Assembly (NCBI RefSeq): GCF_049999945.1
Contig: NZ_JBLYUB010000009.1
Span: forward strand, 62,001-126,000
DNA length: 64,000 bases
Reading direction: 5' to 3'
DNA from: Planosporangium spinosum
GTDB taxonomy: Bacteria > Actinomycetota > Actinomycetes > Mycobacteriales > Micromonosporaceae
Shown: positions 1 through 8,805 of the stretch, one piece after another
How positions within the stretch are numbered: the first letter of the stretch is position 1
How the letters are laid out: each line of letters begins with the position of its first letter
Translations under genes and position numbers: made by a program
Notes under the pieces: generated by a model
Databases searched by the model: none
Told to the model about the DNA's origin: nothing
Seen by the model: the letters and a program-made list of their open reading frames with translations, nothing else

Positions 1-114
1 GGCGGAGAACACCGCCATGACGTCGCGCTGCATCGGGTCGCGGCGGCGCAGGTATGCCGCCAGGGCCTGCGCGAACACCAGCGCGAACAGCGCCTCGACA
101 AGCAACCTGACCAT
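1..114 (-). CDS. Incomplete membrane protein gene (N-terminus only)
   Basis: This is the first 38 codons of a minus-strand gene that runs off the left edge. The peptide starts MVRLLVEALFALVFAQALAAY, a short charged start followed by a hydrophobic stretch of about 16 residues and then an arginine-rich cytosolic turn (LRRRDPMQR). That pattern fits the first membrane helix of an integral membrane protein or a sensor kinase. The family cannot be named from this much sequence. The start is the ATG at 114, set by the open frame. The 144 bases up to the next gene hold no other feature I can support. Confidence 0.5.
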   Translation of the reverse strand, partial: MVRLLVEALFALVFAQALAAYLRRRDPMQRDVMAVFSA

Positions 115-258
115 ATGTGGGCCGCCGATCCCTCCCTCGGTACACCTCGCTAACGACACGGCCGGCCGGAGGTGACGATTCCGCCTGCCGGGGTGACGTT
201 TCCGCCTACCGCCGGTCGGACGACCCGACGGCCGACCGGCCGACCGTAGGCTCGCCGC

Positions 259-1296
259 ATGGCTATTCCGGATGCGTACATCGCGGCAGGTGACCGGTAC
301 GAGCACATGACGTACCGGCGGACCGGCCGCAGCGGCCTCGACCTTCCCCTGATCTCCCTCGGCCTGTGGCACAACTTCGGCCATGACCGCCCGTTGGCCA
401 CCCAGCAGGCCATCTGTCGGCGCGCGTTCGACCTCGGCATCACGCACTTCGACCTCGCCAACAACTACGGCCCACCGTACGGCGCCGCCGAGGAGAACTT
501 CGGCCGTCTGCTGGCGACCGACTTCCGGCGATACCGCGACGAGCTGGTCATCTCCACCAAGGCCGGGTACGACATGTGGCCCGGTCCGTACGGGAACAAG
601 GGCTCGCGCAAGTATCTGCTCGCGTCGCTGGACCAGTCGCTGCACCGGATGGGGCTGGACTACGTCGACGTCTTCTACTCGCACCGCTTCGACCCCGACA
701 CGCCGCTGGAGGAGACGCTCGGCGCGCTGGACGCGGCGGTGCGGGCCGGCAAGGCGCTGTACGTGGGGATCTCCTCGTACTCCCCGGGCAAGACCGAGGA
801 GGCGGTCCGAATCCTGCGCGAGCTCGGCACGCCGCTGCTGATCCACCAGCCGTCGTACTCGATGTTCAACCGCTGGATCGAGGACGGCCTGCTCGACGTG
901 CTGGACCGCGAGGGGGTGGGCTGCATCGCGTTCTCGCCGCTGGCCCAGGGCCTGCTCACCGACCGGTACCTGCGCGGCATCCCGGAGGACTCCCGGGTAC
1001 GCACCGGCGGCGCGCTGAGCGAGTCGATGCTCGACGAGCAGACGCTGGCGAAGGTCCACGCGCTCGACGAGATCGCCCGGCGGCGCGGCCAGAGCCTGGC
1101 CCAGCTCGCCATCGCGTGGGCGCTGCGGGACGCGCGGGTGACCTCGGTCGTACTCGGCGCCAGCAGCGTCGCGCAGCTCGAGCAGAACGTCGCGGCGCTG
1201 GACAACCTGGAGTTCACCGCCGATGAGCTGACTGAGATCGACCGGTACGCCACGGAGGCCGACATCAACCTCTGGGCCGCCTCCAGCGCCTGGTAG
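259..1296 (+). CDS. Aldo/keto reductase, GPR/YghZ type
   Basis: This is an NADPH-dependent aldo/keto reductase of 345 residues in the AKR14 group, like E. coli YghZ, which reduces L-glyceraldehyde 3-phosphate and methylglyoxal. The resemblance runs end to end: the N-terminal DRYEHMTYRRTGRSGL region, SLGLWHNFG, HFDLANNYGPPYG, STKAGYDMWPGPYG and a C-terminal INLWAASS. The catalytic tetrad is visible as D65, Y70, K101 and H142. The start at 259 is preferred over the ATG at 307 because the family conserves the segment before MTYRRTG. The enzyme is cytosolic and probably detoxifies aldehydes. The gene is monocistronic and followed by a strong hairpin. The physiological substrate in this organism is inferred from the family. 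Confidence 0.93.
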   Translation: MAIPDAYIAAGDRYEHMTYRRTGRSGLDLPLISLGLWHNFGHDRPLATQQAICRRAFDLGITHFDLANNYGPPYGAAEENFGRLLATDFRRYRDELVISTKAGYDMWPGPYGNKGSRKYLLASLDQSLHRMGLDYVDVFYSHRFDPDTPLEETLGALDAAVRAGKALYVGISSYSPGKTEEAVRILRELGTPLLIHQPSYSMFNRWIEDGLLDVLDREGVGCIAFSPLAQGLLTDRYLRGIPEDSRVRTGGALSESMLDEQTLAKVHALDEIARRRGQSLAQLAIAWALRDARVTSVVLGASSVAQLEQNVAALDNLEFTADELTEIDRYATEADINLWAASSAW

Positions 1297-1323
1297 TCGA
1301 CCCCTCCCACCGCCGGGTCCGCC

Positions 1324-1365
1324 CGGCCGGTCCGGGCCGCGGCATGGCGCGACCCGGACCGGCCG
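1324..1365 (+). terminator. 13-bp stem hairpin after the aldo/keto reductase
   Basis: CGGCCGGTCCGGG (1324-1336) and CCCGGACCGGCCG (1353-1365) are perfect inverted repeats with a 16-base loop, starting 27 bases after the stop codon. There is no U-tract, as is common for actinobacterial terminators. The rest of the 1297-1670 gap holds no gene I can support. Confidence 0.7.
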
Positions 1366-1593
1366 CGCCCGGAGTTGCGACGAGACCGTACGGTGATGAC
1401 CAGCATCGATGTGTCCGGCGGCGGCCGCCGGCCCCGGAAACCCGGCGCGACGCGCCCCCAGCGAACCCGGAATATCCGACCTGACCTGCGAAAAGGGATG
1501 ATCGTCGGAGCCCTGGGTGATCGACCGATGACACTACGACTGAGTCCGATTGCGGCATCCGGGACCGATCAGTGACGGCCTAAACTTGGCCGA

Positions 1594-1644
1594 TCCCGGC
1601 CTCCGCCGGGAGGTACCCGCTGCTCCCGGCCCTCCGCCGGGAGC
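1594..1644 (+). promoter_or_regulatory. Two adjacent hairpins in the leader of the VWA gene
   Basis: Two near-copies of the same hairpin follow each other: TCCCGG/CCGGGA (1594-1599 and 1606-1611) and GCTCCCGG/CCGGGAGC (1622-1629 and 1637-1644). Both have loops of six or seven bases containing CCTCCG. They lie just upstream of the ribosome binding site GGGAGG of the gene starting at 1671. They could affect translation or be the remains of a duplicated leader; function is not known. Confidence 0.4.
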
Positions 1645-1670
1645 ACCCGTCCGCCCCCGGGAGGCACGTC

Positions 1671-3473
1671 ATGCCCGCTGGCTCCCCCGCGACCGTCCGG
1701 TCACACCGGCGCGGCGGTCCCCGACGCCGGTTCCTCGTGGCGCCCTGGATCGTGTTCTCCGTCGTCGGCGCCCTGGCGCTTGCCGGGCTCTCGGTGGGCT
1801 ACGCCGTCCTGACCCGCAACTCCTGCTCCGGGCAGGTCAAGGCGACGGTCATCGCGGCGCCCACGATCCAGCCGATCATGGCCGACCTGGTACGCGGATG
1901 GCAGGACACCCATCCGTCGGTACGGGGCCGGTGCGCCGCGGTGGAGCTCACCGCCAAGGACTCCGCCGTCATGGCGCAGATCCTCGGCGCCAACGGCGAC
2001 TGGGACACCCGCACCGCCGGCCCCGCGCCGGATGTCTGGGTACCCGACTCGTCGGCCTGGGTCCGGCGTGCGTCCACCGCCGCCATCGCCGAGCGCATGA
2101 TGCCGGACCTGCAACCGAGCCTCGCGCGTACGCCCGCCGTCATCGCGATGCCCCGGCCGATGGCCGAGACGCTCGGCTGGCCCAAGGCCCAGCTCACCTG
2201 GCAGGACGTGATCAACAAGTTCGCCGACGGCACGAACGGCTGGAAGGCGTACGACAAGGACTGGGGACCGTTCCGGTTCGGCATGACCGACCCGCTCAAG
2301 TCGACGGCCGGCCTGCTCGCGCTGATGGCCGTGCTCGACGGCAACGACGACGGCGAGGTCAGCCCGGACGAGCAGAGCACCGTACTGCGGCTCAAGCAGG
2401 TCCGCTCGGTCTACACCGACGGCACCGACCAGATCTTCGCCGCGCTACGCGACGCCGACGCACGCGGCCAGGACGCGGCGCTGAGCTACGTGTCCGCCTT
2501 CCCCGCCCTCGAACAGGACGTGCTGGCGTACAACCGGACCAGGCCCAAGGTGCCGCTCGCCGCGATCTACCCGACCAACGGCAGCGGCGACGCCGACTAC
2601 CCGTACCTGACCCTGGACGCGCCGTGGGCCAGCCGGGACCGCCAGGCGGTGGCGCAGTCATTCCTGACGTACCTGCGCGGCCCCGACGGCCGGGCGGAGT
2701 TCCTGCGCCGCGGCTTCCGCGACGCCAACCGGGCAGCGGGCAAGGACATCACCGAACTCGCCGGCCTCACGGCGAAGCTGACCACGCTGCCCCGGGCGGT
2801 CCTGCTGGCCGACTCGGTGAAGCATTCGATGGACACCTGGACCGCGCTGACCCGCCCGACCAACATCCTGGTCGTCCTCGACGTGTCCGGCTCGATGAAC
2901 GACGCGGTACCGGGCACCGGCCGCACCAAGCTGGCACTGGCCAAGGACGCCGCGAAGAGCGCGATCAGCCTGTTCGCCGGGGACACCCAGGCGGGCCTGT
3001 GGGTCTTCTCCAGCAAGCAGGACGGCGCGTCACCGTACCGGTCACTGGTGCCGCTCGGCCGGATCGGCGACCCGGTCAACGGTCACACCCGCAAGGACGA
3101 GATGCTCGCCGCGATCGACCGGGTACCGGCCACCGGCGCGACCGGCCTGTACGACACGATCGCGGCCGCCCAGCAGGCCGTGCTCGCCAGCTTCCAGCCG
3201 AACGCGACCAACCTGGTCGTGCTGATGACCGACGGGCGCAACGAACCCGACGGCGGCGCCGGCCTGAGCCTCGACCAGCTCCGCGAGCAGCTCAGCCGCA
3301 ACAACGCGGACTCCGACCACCGGGTACCGGTCGTGACCGTGGGGTACGGCGAGGACGCGGACTTCGGGACGCTCCAGAACATCTCCGCCACGACCGGGGC
3401 GACGTCGTACACCTCCAAGACCGGGTTCGACATCGACCAGGTCCTGCTCACGGCGATTTTCGGTCGCGTGTAG
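1671..3473 (+). CDS. Membrane-anchored substrate-binding and VWA domain protein
   Basis: This is a 600-residue protein with an arginine-rich start and one membrane helix at about residues 21-45. After it comes an extracellular bacterial substrate-binding-like domain (about 55-380), then a von Willebrand A domain (about 395-595). The MIDAS motif DVSGS starts at D404, with later T (ATGLYDT) and D (LMTDGR) positions, so divalent-metal-dependent ligand binding is expected. Inside the first domain D223-x-N225-x-D227-G-x-V-x-x-x-E234 looks like an EF-hand calcium loop. The binding-domain/VWA architecture is known in actinobacteria but its ligand is not. GGGAGGCACGTC precedes the ATG. Its last 26 bases overlap the 3' end of the convergent pabB gene. 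Confidence 0.8.
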   Translation: MPAGSPATVRSHRRGGPRRRFLVAPWIVFSVVGALALAGLSVGYAVLTRNSCSGQVKATVIAAPTIQPIMADLVRGWQDTHPSVRGRCAAVELTAKDSAVMAQILGANGDWDTRTAGPAPDVWVPDSSAWVRRASTAAIAERMMPDLQPSLARTPAVIAMPRPMAETLGWPKAQLTWQDVINKFADGTNGWKAYDKDWGPFRFGMTDPLKSTAGLLALMAVLDGNDDGEVSPDEQSTVLRLKQVRSVYTDGTDQIFAALRDADARGQDAALSYVSAFPALEQDVLAYNRTRPKVPLAAIYPTNGSGDADYPYLTLDAPWASRDRQAVAQSFLTYLRGPDGRAEFLRRGFRDANRAAGKDITELAGLTAKLTTLPRAVLLADSVKHSMDTWTALTRPTNILVVLDVSGSMNDAVPGTGRTKLALAKDAAKSAISLFAGDTQAGLWVFSSKQDGASPYRSLVPLGRIGDPVNGHTRKDEMLAAIDRVPATGATGLYDTIAAAQQAVLASFQPNATNLVVLMTDGRNEPDGGAGLSLDQLREQLSRNNADSDHRVPVVTVGYGEDADFGTLQNISATTGATSYTSKTGFDIDQVLLTAIFGRV

Positions 3474-4674
3474 CCGCGAGGGCGGCGCGCAGCGGGGCGG
3501 CCTTCGCGGCCGCCTCGGCGACCTCGGCCTCCGGATCACTGCCCCAGGTGATACCCCCGCCGGCCCACACGTGTACCCGCTCGGCGTCCACGGCCACGGT
3601 ACGGATGGTCAGGCCCAGGTCGATGCCGTCACGGGTGACCCAGCCGTACGCACCCATGCTCGGCCCGCGTCCGACCGGTTCCAGGTCGGCGATCACGTCG
3701 AGCGCGGCCAGCTTCGGGGCACCGGTGACCGACCCGCCGGGGCACATCACACGCAGCACGTCGGCCAGCCCGACACCGGCGGCCAGCCGCGCCGACACCA
3801 CCGACTCCGCCTGCCACAGACCACACCAGCGGCGGATCGCGTACAGCTCGTCGACCCGGACCGAGCCGGTGGCGGCGACCCGGGCGAGGTCGTTGCGCTC
3901 CAGGTCGACGATCATGACGTGCTCGGCGCGTTCCTTGGTGGAGGTGAGCAGCTCCCGCCGGCCGGCGTCGGTGGCCGGCCGGGTGCCCTTGATCGGACCG
4001 GTCACGATCCGGCCGTCGGCGACGCTGAACAGGATCTCCGGTGAGGCGCAGGCCAGTGCCCAGCCGTCGCCGGTCAGCACCCCGCCGTACCGGGCGCCCG
4101 GCAGCGCCGCCACCCGGCGCAGCGCCGGTAGCGGGTCGCCACCGTAGCCGGCGCTCTGGTGACCGACGAGGTTGACCTGGTACACGTCACCGCGCGCGAT
4201 GGCCTCCCGGACCGCGCTGACGGCGCCGGCGTGCGACTGCGGCGTCCAGCTCGGTCGCCACGGGTCGAGCCGCCACGGTCCGGGCCGCACCGGATGGGCC
4301 GGCGTCCGCCCGGTACCCGCCCGCGGGCCGTAGACGACGATCACGACATCGGGTACCGCGGGCGCCGGGCTCGGCGGGCCGGCGTGGTCGACCATGCGGG
4401 CGCCCGCGGCGGCCGACACGAACAGCACGGCCCGGTACCCGTCCGCACCGGCCGGCCCGGTGACCCGGCCCGATCCGGCGCGGCGGCCGGCGTCGCCCAG
4501 ATCCTCGTGCCGCAGCCCGTACGTGTCGAGGAAGCCGGCGATCAGCTCGGCCGGATCACCGCCGTCGGCGAGCCACCATTCCAGCCGCGCCACCTCGCCG
4601 AGGTGTTCCGGCCGGGTCACCTCGCCGGAGCGCTCCGGTGACACCGCACCGGGCGTCCTCATTCCAGGCACCAT
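3448..4674 (-). CDS. pabB: Aminodeoxychorismate synthase component I
   Basis: This chorismate-utilising enzyme converts chorismate plus ammonia to 4-amino-4-deoxychorismate for folate synthesis. In a start-4674 model of 408 residues the signature segments are VYQVNLV (165-171), GPIKGTR (227-232), STKERAEHVMIVDLERNDL (245-263), PGGSVTGAPK (312-321) and AGGGITWGSDP near the end. The lysine in PIKGT (K229) is typical of PabB; anthranilate synthase has alanine there. No glutamine amidotransferase domain is present, so a PabA partner must be encoded elsewhere. The start is uncertain: ATGs at 4674 and 4662 and a TTG at 4707 are in frame and none has a clear ribosome binding site. Its 3' end overlaps the upstream convergent gene by 26 bases. 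Confidence 0.88.
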   Translation of the reverse strand: MVPGMRTPGAVSPERSGEVTRPEHLGEVARLEWWLADGGDPAELIAGFLDTYGLRHEDLGDAGRRAGSGRVTGPAGADGYRAVLFVSAAAGARMVDHAGPPSPAPAVPDVVIVVYGPRAGTGRTPAHPVRPGPWRLDPWRPSWTPQSHAGAVSAVREAIARGDVYQVNLVGHQSAGYGGDPLPALRRVAALPGARYGGVLTGDGWALACASPEILFSVADGRIVTGPIKGTRPATDAGRRELLTSTKERAEHVMIVDLERNDLARVAATGSVRVDELYAIRRWCGLWQAESVVSARLAAGVGLADVLRVMCPGGSVTGAPKLAALDVIADLEPVGRGPSMGAYGWVTRDGIDLGLTIRTVAVDAERVHVWAGGGITWGSDPEAEVAEAAAKAAPLRAALAATRDRKSP

Positions 4675-4858
4675 GTCACGCACCGTAACTACATGCTGAT
4701 CGGCCAACCGTATCGATCCGCATCATCCGAAGGGTGGAGAATTCCCAGCACAGTCGGAGACATGCTCGAAACTGCGCCGGAACGGTTGGTAGTGTGCGTC
4801 ACTGTTCAATGTGAGGTACTGCACACCCCGCCACGAGCACGGAAAGTCGGCGATCCCG

Positions 4859-5071
4859 ATGTATTGCCAGCACCAGCCGCCCTGTCCCGAGGCGGAGGCG
4901 GTCGACCACGACGCGGCCCGGGTCATCGCAACCCATCCCGAGCAGGGATGGAGCCTGCTCTGCAACGGCGTCATCGTGTTCGAGGACACCGGTGAGCTGC
5001 TGCCCGACGGCCGCCCGGTCGAGCCGCACCGCGGCCCGGCCCGGCACGCGATGATGGCCGGGGCAGCCTGA
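4859..5071 (+). CDS. DUF5999 family small protein
   Basis: This is a 70-residue protein beginning MYCQHQPPCPEAEAVDHDAA and containing HPEQGWSLLCNG and FEDTGELLPDG. These are hallmarks of the DUF5999 family of small cysteine-containing actinobacterial proteins, whose function is unknown. The frame stays open upstream, but the family begins at M-x-C-Q-H, so the ATG at 4859 is the likely start, with GGAAAG about 13 bases before it. The three cysteines (C3, C9 and C40) and the histidines suggest possible metal or redox chemistry; that is inference. It is convergent with gcvP across a strong hairpin. Confidence 0.85.
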   Translation: MYCQHQPPCPEAEAVDHDAARVIATHPEQGWSLLCNGVIVFEDTGELLPDGRPVEPHRGPARHAMMAGAA

Positions 5072-5092
5072 GCGATCCCGCTCGCACCAACC

Positions 5093-5139
5093 AGGATCTT
5101 GGAATGATCGGCCGGTCGGCCGGCTCATTCCAAGATCCT
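5093..5139. terminator. Bidirectional terminator between DUF5999 gene and gcvP
   Basis: AGGATCTTGGAATGA (5093-5107) and TCATTCCAAGATCCT (5125-5139) form a perfect 15-bp stem with a 17-base GC-rich loop. It sits between two convergent genes, 21 bases after the plus-strand stop and 46 bases past the gcvP stop, so it can serve both. Confidence 0.8.
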
Positions 5140-5185
5140 CGCTATGTGGGGGCCCGGTGGCCACCGGCCACGCGGACCCCACCGA

Positions 5186-8020
5186 CTACTCGAACGCCTC
5201 CGGCGACGGGCAGGCGCACACCAGGTTGCGGTCACCGTACGCCCCGTCGATCCGCCGCACCGGCGGCCAGTACTTGCTCGCGCGGTCACCGCCGCCCGGG
5301 TACGCCGCGAGCGACCGCGGGTACGGGTGCGGCCACTCGTCAGCCGTCACCATCGACGCCGTGTGCGGCGCGTTCACCAGCGGGTTGTCCGTCGCCGGCC
5401 ACTCGCCCGTCGCGACCCGGTCGATCTCACCCCGGATCGCGATCATCGCCTCGCAGAAGCGGTCCAGCTCGGCCAGGTCCTCGCTCTCGGTCGGTTCGAC
5501 CATCAGGGTCCCCGCCACCGGGAACGACATCGTCGGGGCGTGGAAGCCGTAGTCGATCAGCCGCTTGGCCACGTCGTCGACGGTCACGCCGCTGGACTTC
5601 GTGACCGGCCGCAGGTCCAGGATGCACTCGTGGGCCACCAGGCCCTTGTTGCCGGCGTACAGCACCGGGTAGTGCTCGCGCAGCCGCGCCGCCACGTAGT
5701 TGGCCGCGAGCACCGCCACCCCGGTGGCCCGGGTCAGCCCCTCCGGCCCCATCATCCGCAGGTACGCCCACGGGATCGGCAGGATCCCGGCGGAGCCCTG
5801 CGGCGCCGCCGACACCGGGCCGGTGCCCTCGTGCGTCCGCAGCGGGTGGCCCGGCAGGTACTCGGCGAGATGCGCGCGGACCGCGACCGGGCCGACACCC
5901 GGCCCGCCACCGCCGTGCGGGATGCAGAACGTCTTGTGCAGGTTGAGGTGGGACACGTCGGCACCGAAGCGGCCCGGCCGGGCGAAGCCGAGCAGGGCGT
6001 TGAGGTTCGCGCCGTCGACGTACACCTGGCCGCCCGCGTCGTGCACCTTGGCGCACAGCTGGGCGATGCCCGTCTCGTACACGCCGTGGGTCGACGGGTA
6101 GGTCACCATGATCGCGGCGAGCCGGTCCCGGTGCTGTTCGATCTTGCGGTCCAGGTCGACCAGGTCGACGTTGCCGCCGTCGTCGCAGCCCACCACGGCC
6201 ACACGCATGCCCGCCATGACCGCGCTCGCCGCGTTGGTGCCGTGCGCGCTCGACGGGATCAGGCAGACGTCGCGGTGGTCGTCGCCGCGGCCACGGTGGT
6301 ACCCGCGGATCGCCAGCAGGCCGGCCAGCTCCCCCTGGGAGCCGGCGTTCGGCTGCAGGCTGACCGCGTCGTAGCCGGTGACCTCGGCCAGCCACCGCTC
6401 CAGGTCACCGATGAGCTGCCGGTACCCCTCGACCTGATCGGCCGGCGCGAACGGGTGCAGGTCGGCGAACTCCGGCCAGGTGATCGGCTCCATCTCGGTG
6501 GTCGCGTTGAGCTTCATGGTGCACGAGCCGAGCGGGATCATGCCCCGGTCCAGGGCGTAGTCGGAGTCCGACAGCCGCCGCAGGTAACGCAGCATCGCGG
6601 TCTCGGAGCGGTGCGCCGAGAACACCGGGTTGGACAGGTAGTCGCTGGTGCGGCGCAGCTCCGCCGGTACCGCCTCGGCCGCGGCGTCGACTCCGGCCAC
6701 CCCGAAGGCCTCCCACACGAGCCGCAGGTGCGCCTCGGTGGTGGTCTCGTCGCAGGCGACACCGACCCGGTCGGCGTCGACCGGGCGCAGGTTCACTCCG
6801 CGCGCGGCGGCGGCCGCGACGACCTCGGCGGCCCGGCCCGGTACGACGGCCGTGACGGTGTCGAAGAACGCCTCGTCGGCCAGCTCGACCCCGCCGGCGG
6901 TCAGCCCGGCCGCCAGGCGGGTGGCCCGCTCGTGTACCCGGGTCGCGATGGCACGCAGGCCCTCCGGGCCGTGGTAGACGGCGTACATGCTGGCCATCAC
7001 GGCGAGCAGTACCTGCGCGGTGCAGATGTTGCTGGTCGCCTTCTCCCGGCGGATGTGCTGCTCGCGGGTCTGGAGGGCGAGCCGGTAGGCGGGGTTACCG
7101 TCGGCGTCCTTCGACACGCCGACCAGCCGCCCGGGCAGCATCCGCTCCAGGCCGGCGCGCACCGACATGTACCCGGCGTGCGGGCCGCCGAAGCCCATCG
7201 GCACACCGAACCGCTGGGCGCTGCCCACGGCGATGTCGGCGCCGATCGCGCCCGGCTCGCGCAGCAGGCACAACGCGAGCAGGTCGGCGGCGACCGCCAC
7301 CAGGGCGCCCCGTTCGTGCGCCGCCGCGACCAGCGCGGCGTGGTCGCGGACCGCGCCGGAGGCACCCGGGTACTGCAGGTGCAGCCCGAAGAACTCGGCC
7401 GGCAGCTCGTCGCGGTCGACGTCGACCACGCGTACCTCGATGCCGAGCGGCTCGGCGCGGGTGGCGATGACGGCGACGGTCTGCGGCAGGGTGTCGGCGT
7501 CGACGACGTACACGTTGCTCTTCGCCTTGCCCGCCCGGCGCGCGAGGGTCATCGCCTCGGCCGCCGCGGTCGCCTCGTCCAGCAGCGAGGCGCCGGCGAT
7601 CGGCAGCCCGGTCAGGTCGGCGATCACGGTCTGGAAATTGAGCAGCGCCTCCAGCCGCCCCTGGCTGATCTCCGGCTGGTACGGCGTGTAGGCGGTGTAC
7701 CAGGCCGGGTTCTCCAGGACGTTGCGGCGCACCACGGCCGGGGTGTGGGTACCGTAGTAGCCCAACCCGATCATCGGCACCATGGGCCGGTTGCGCCCGG
7801 CCAGGGCGCGCAGCTCGGCGATCGCCTCCGCCTCGGTCGCGGCCGCCGGCAGATCCAGCGTGCCGTGCCAGCGGATCGCCTCCGGTATCGCGGCGTCCAT
7901 CAGCTCGTCGATCGAGCCGTAGCCGATCGTGTCGAGCATGTGTCGCTGCTCGGCAGCGGAGGCACCGATGTGCCGGCGGGCGAACGCGTGGTTGGCGAAC
8001 GGGTCGAGAGGATCGGTCAT
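5186..8020 (-). CDS. gcvP: Glycine dehydrogenase (decarboxylating), P protein
   Basis: This is the full-length 944-residue PLP enzyme of the glycine cleavage system. It decarboxylates glycine and passes the aminomethyl group to the lipoyl arm of GcvH. It is a single fused chain, as in E. coli, with an N-terminal half starting FARRHIGAS and a C-terminal half with GSCTMKLNA and the PLP-lysine segment NLHKTFCIPHGGGGPG, where K696 should form the Schiff base. gcvH lies 3 kb upstream in the same block; gcvT and lpd are not in the window. The ATG at 8020 follows GGAG by about 10 bases. A glycine riboswitch directly precedes it, so expression should rise when glycine is plentiful. Confidence 0.97.
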   Translation of the reverse strand: MTDPLDPFANHAFARRHIGASAAEQRHMLDTIGYGSIDELMDAAIPEAIRWHGTLDLPAAATEAEAIAELRALAGRNRPMVPMIGLGYYGTHTPAVVRRNVLENPAWYTAYTPYQPEISQGRLEALLNFQTVIADLTGLPIAGASLLDEATAAAEAMTLARRAGKAKSNVYVVDADTLPQTVAVIATRAEPLGIEVRVVDVDRDELPAEFFGLHLQYPGASGAVRDHAALVAAAHERGALVAVAADLLALCLLREPGAIGADIAVGSAQRFGVPMGFGGPHAGYMSVRAGLERMLPGRLVGVSKDADGNPAYRLALQTREQHIRREKATSNICTAQVLLAVMASMYAVYHGPEGLRAIATRVHERATRLAAGLTAGGVELADEAFFDTVTAVVPGRAAEVVAAAAARGVNLRPVDADRVGVACDETTTEAHLRLVWEAFGVAGVDAAAEAVPAELRRTSDYLSNPVFSAHRSETAMLRYLRRLSDSDYALDRGMIPLGSCTMKLNATTEMEPITWPEFADLHPFAPADQVEGYRQLIGDLERWLAEVTGYDAVSLQPNAGSQGELAGLLAIRGYHRGRGDDHRDVCLIPSSAHGTNAASAVMAGMRVAVVGCDDGGNVDLVDLDRKIEQHRDRLAAIMVTYPSTHGVYETGIAQLCAKVHDAGGQVYVDGANLNALLGFARPGRFGADVSHLNLHKTFCIPHGGGGPGVGPVAVRAHLAEYLPGHPLRTHEGTGPVSAAPQGSAGILPIPWAYLRMMGPEGLTRATGVAVLAANYVAARLREHYPVLYAGNKGLVAHECILDLRPVTKSSGVTVDDVAKRLIDYGFHAPTMSFPVAGTLMVEPTESEDLAELDRFCEAMIAIRGEIDRVATGEWPATDNPLVNAPHTASMVTADEWPHPYPRSLAAYPGGGDRASKYWPPVRRIDGAYGDRNLVCACPSPEAFE

Positions 8021-8063
8021 CGCACGCTCCGGGAGGTCGCGGGTAGCTTGTCTCGCGCCTCCC

Positions 8064-8200
8064 CCTCTGTCATGGCCGGAGACTGTCCGGTCGCTCCAGA
8101 GGTGCCTGTCTACGCGGTCCTTTTGCCTGAGAGGTTCCGGGGAGGATTTGCCCCTTCGGCGCCGCCCCGAACGGTGTCGGACGGTCTCTCGCGCGTAGAC
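8064..8200 (-). promoter_or_regulatory. Glycine riboswitch (one aptamer) upstream of gcvP
   Basis: Read on the minus strand, this leader has the glycine aptamer consensus: GCGAGAGACC, then GCCGAAGGGGCAAATCC, then GAACCTCTCAGGCAAAAGGACCG. A perfect 9-bp P1 stem closes it, GTCTACGCG (rc of 8192-8200) with CGCGTAGAC (rc of 8108-8116). Downstream, CCTCTGGAG pairs with a later CAGAGG (8064-8102). This resembles the short ghost-aptamer stem that replaces a second aptamer in single riboswitches. The start codon is 44 bases further on. Whether control is by termination or by translation cannot be read from the sequence. Confidence 0.93.
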
Positions 8201-8262
8201 GTGCCAGCGGCTACAACGCTACCAGCGGATCTCCGCGACCCGGGTGACCGGGGGCTGCGGCG

Positions 8263-8805
8263 TCAGCCGGCGCGGCGGCGGGCCCGGCGGGCGGCCAGCT
8301 CGTCGCCGGCCGCGTCGCACCCGGCCTGTTCGTCACCGATCTCCACGGCCGGCTCGGCCGGCAGGTGCGACAGCGTGCCCTGGATCTCCTTGAACGCGCC
8401 GGCGATCGCGATGCCGAAGACGCCCTGTCCGCCCTGGAGCAGATCGACGACCTCCTCGGGCGAACGGCACTCGTAGACGGTCGTGCCGTCGGAGATGAGC
8501 GTGATGCCGGCCAGGTCGGCGACGCCGCGCGACCGGAGGGTGTCGATCGCCTTACGGATGTTCTGCAACGAGACTCCGGCGTCCAGGAGGCGCTTGACGA
8601 CCTTGAGAACCACGATGTCGCGGAACGAGTACAGCCGTTGGGTGCCCGATCCGGAGGCGTCCCGCACGCTGGGCACGACCAGCCCGGTGCGGGCCCAGTA
8701 GTCGAGCTGGCGGTAGCTGATGCCGGCAGCGTGGCAGGCGGTCACACCGCGATAGCCCACAGCATCCTCGGCGCCCCCGTGACCAGGGTCGGGCGGCTGA
8801 CTCAT
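8263..8805 (-). CDS. MerR family regulator (Rv1830-like)
   Basis: This 180-residue protein has a MerR-type winged helix at about residues 18-90 (GYRGVTACHAAGISYRQLDYW, then RLYSFRDIVVLKVVKRLLDAG). It also has a short C-terminal domain (GTTVYECRSPEEVVDLLQGGQGVFGIA) and an arginine-rich tail. It lacks the long coiled effector domain of metal-type MerR proteins. In mycobacteria the gene at this position is Rv1830. The start at 8805 is set by GGAGGTGG nine bases upstream. It lies between the DUF151 gene and gcvP; the riboswitch and a 62-base gap separate it from gcvP, so gcvP probably also has its own promoter. The target genes are unknown. Confidence 0.85.
   Translation of the reverse strand: MSQPPDPGHGGAEDAVGYRGVTACHAAGISYRQLDYWARTGLVVPSVRDASGSGTQRLYSFRDIVVLKVVKRLLDAGVSLQNIRKAIDTLRSRGVADLAGITLISDGTTVYECRSPEEVVDLLQGGQGVFGIAIAGAFKEIQGTLSHLPAEPAVEIGDEQAGCDAAGDELAARRARRRAG

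Noticed and set aside
1550..4147. An 865-codon plus-strand frame covering the VWA gene and the pabB antisense strand
   Set aside because: It is arginine/proline-rich, spans two well-supported genes in other frames and has no recognisable domain.
5144..8476. A 1110-codon open frame on the plus strand opposite gcvP
   Set aside because: Its composition is R/G/H/V-rich with no family motif, and it mirrors the codons of gcvP. It is a high-GC antisense artefact.
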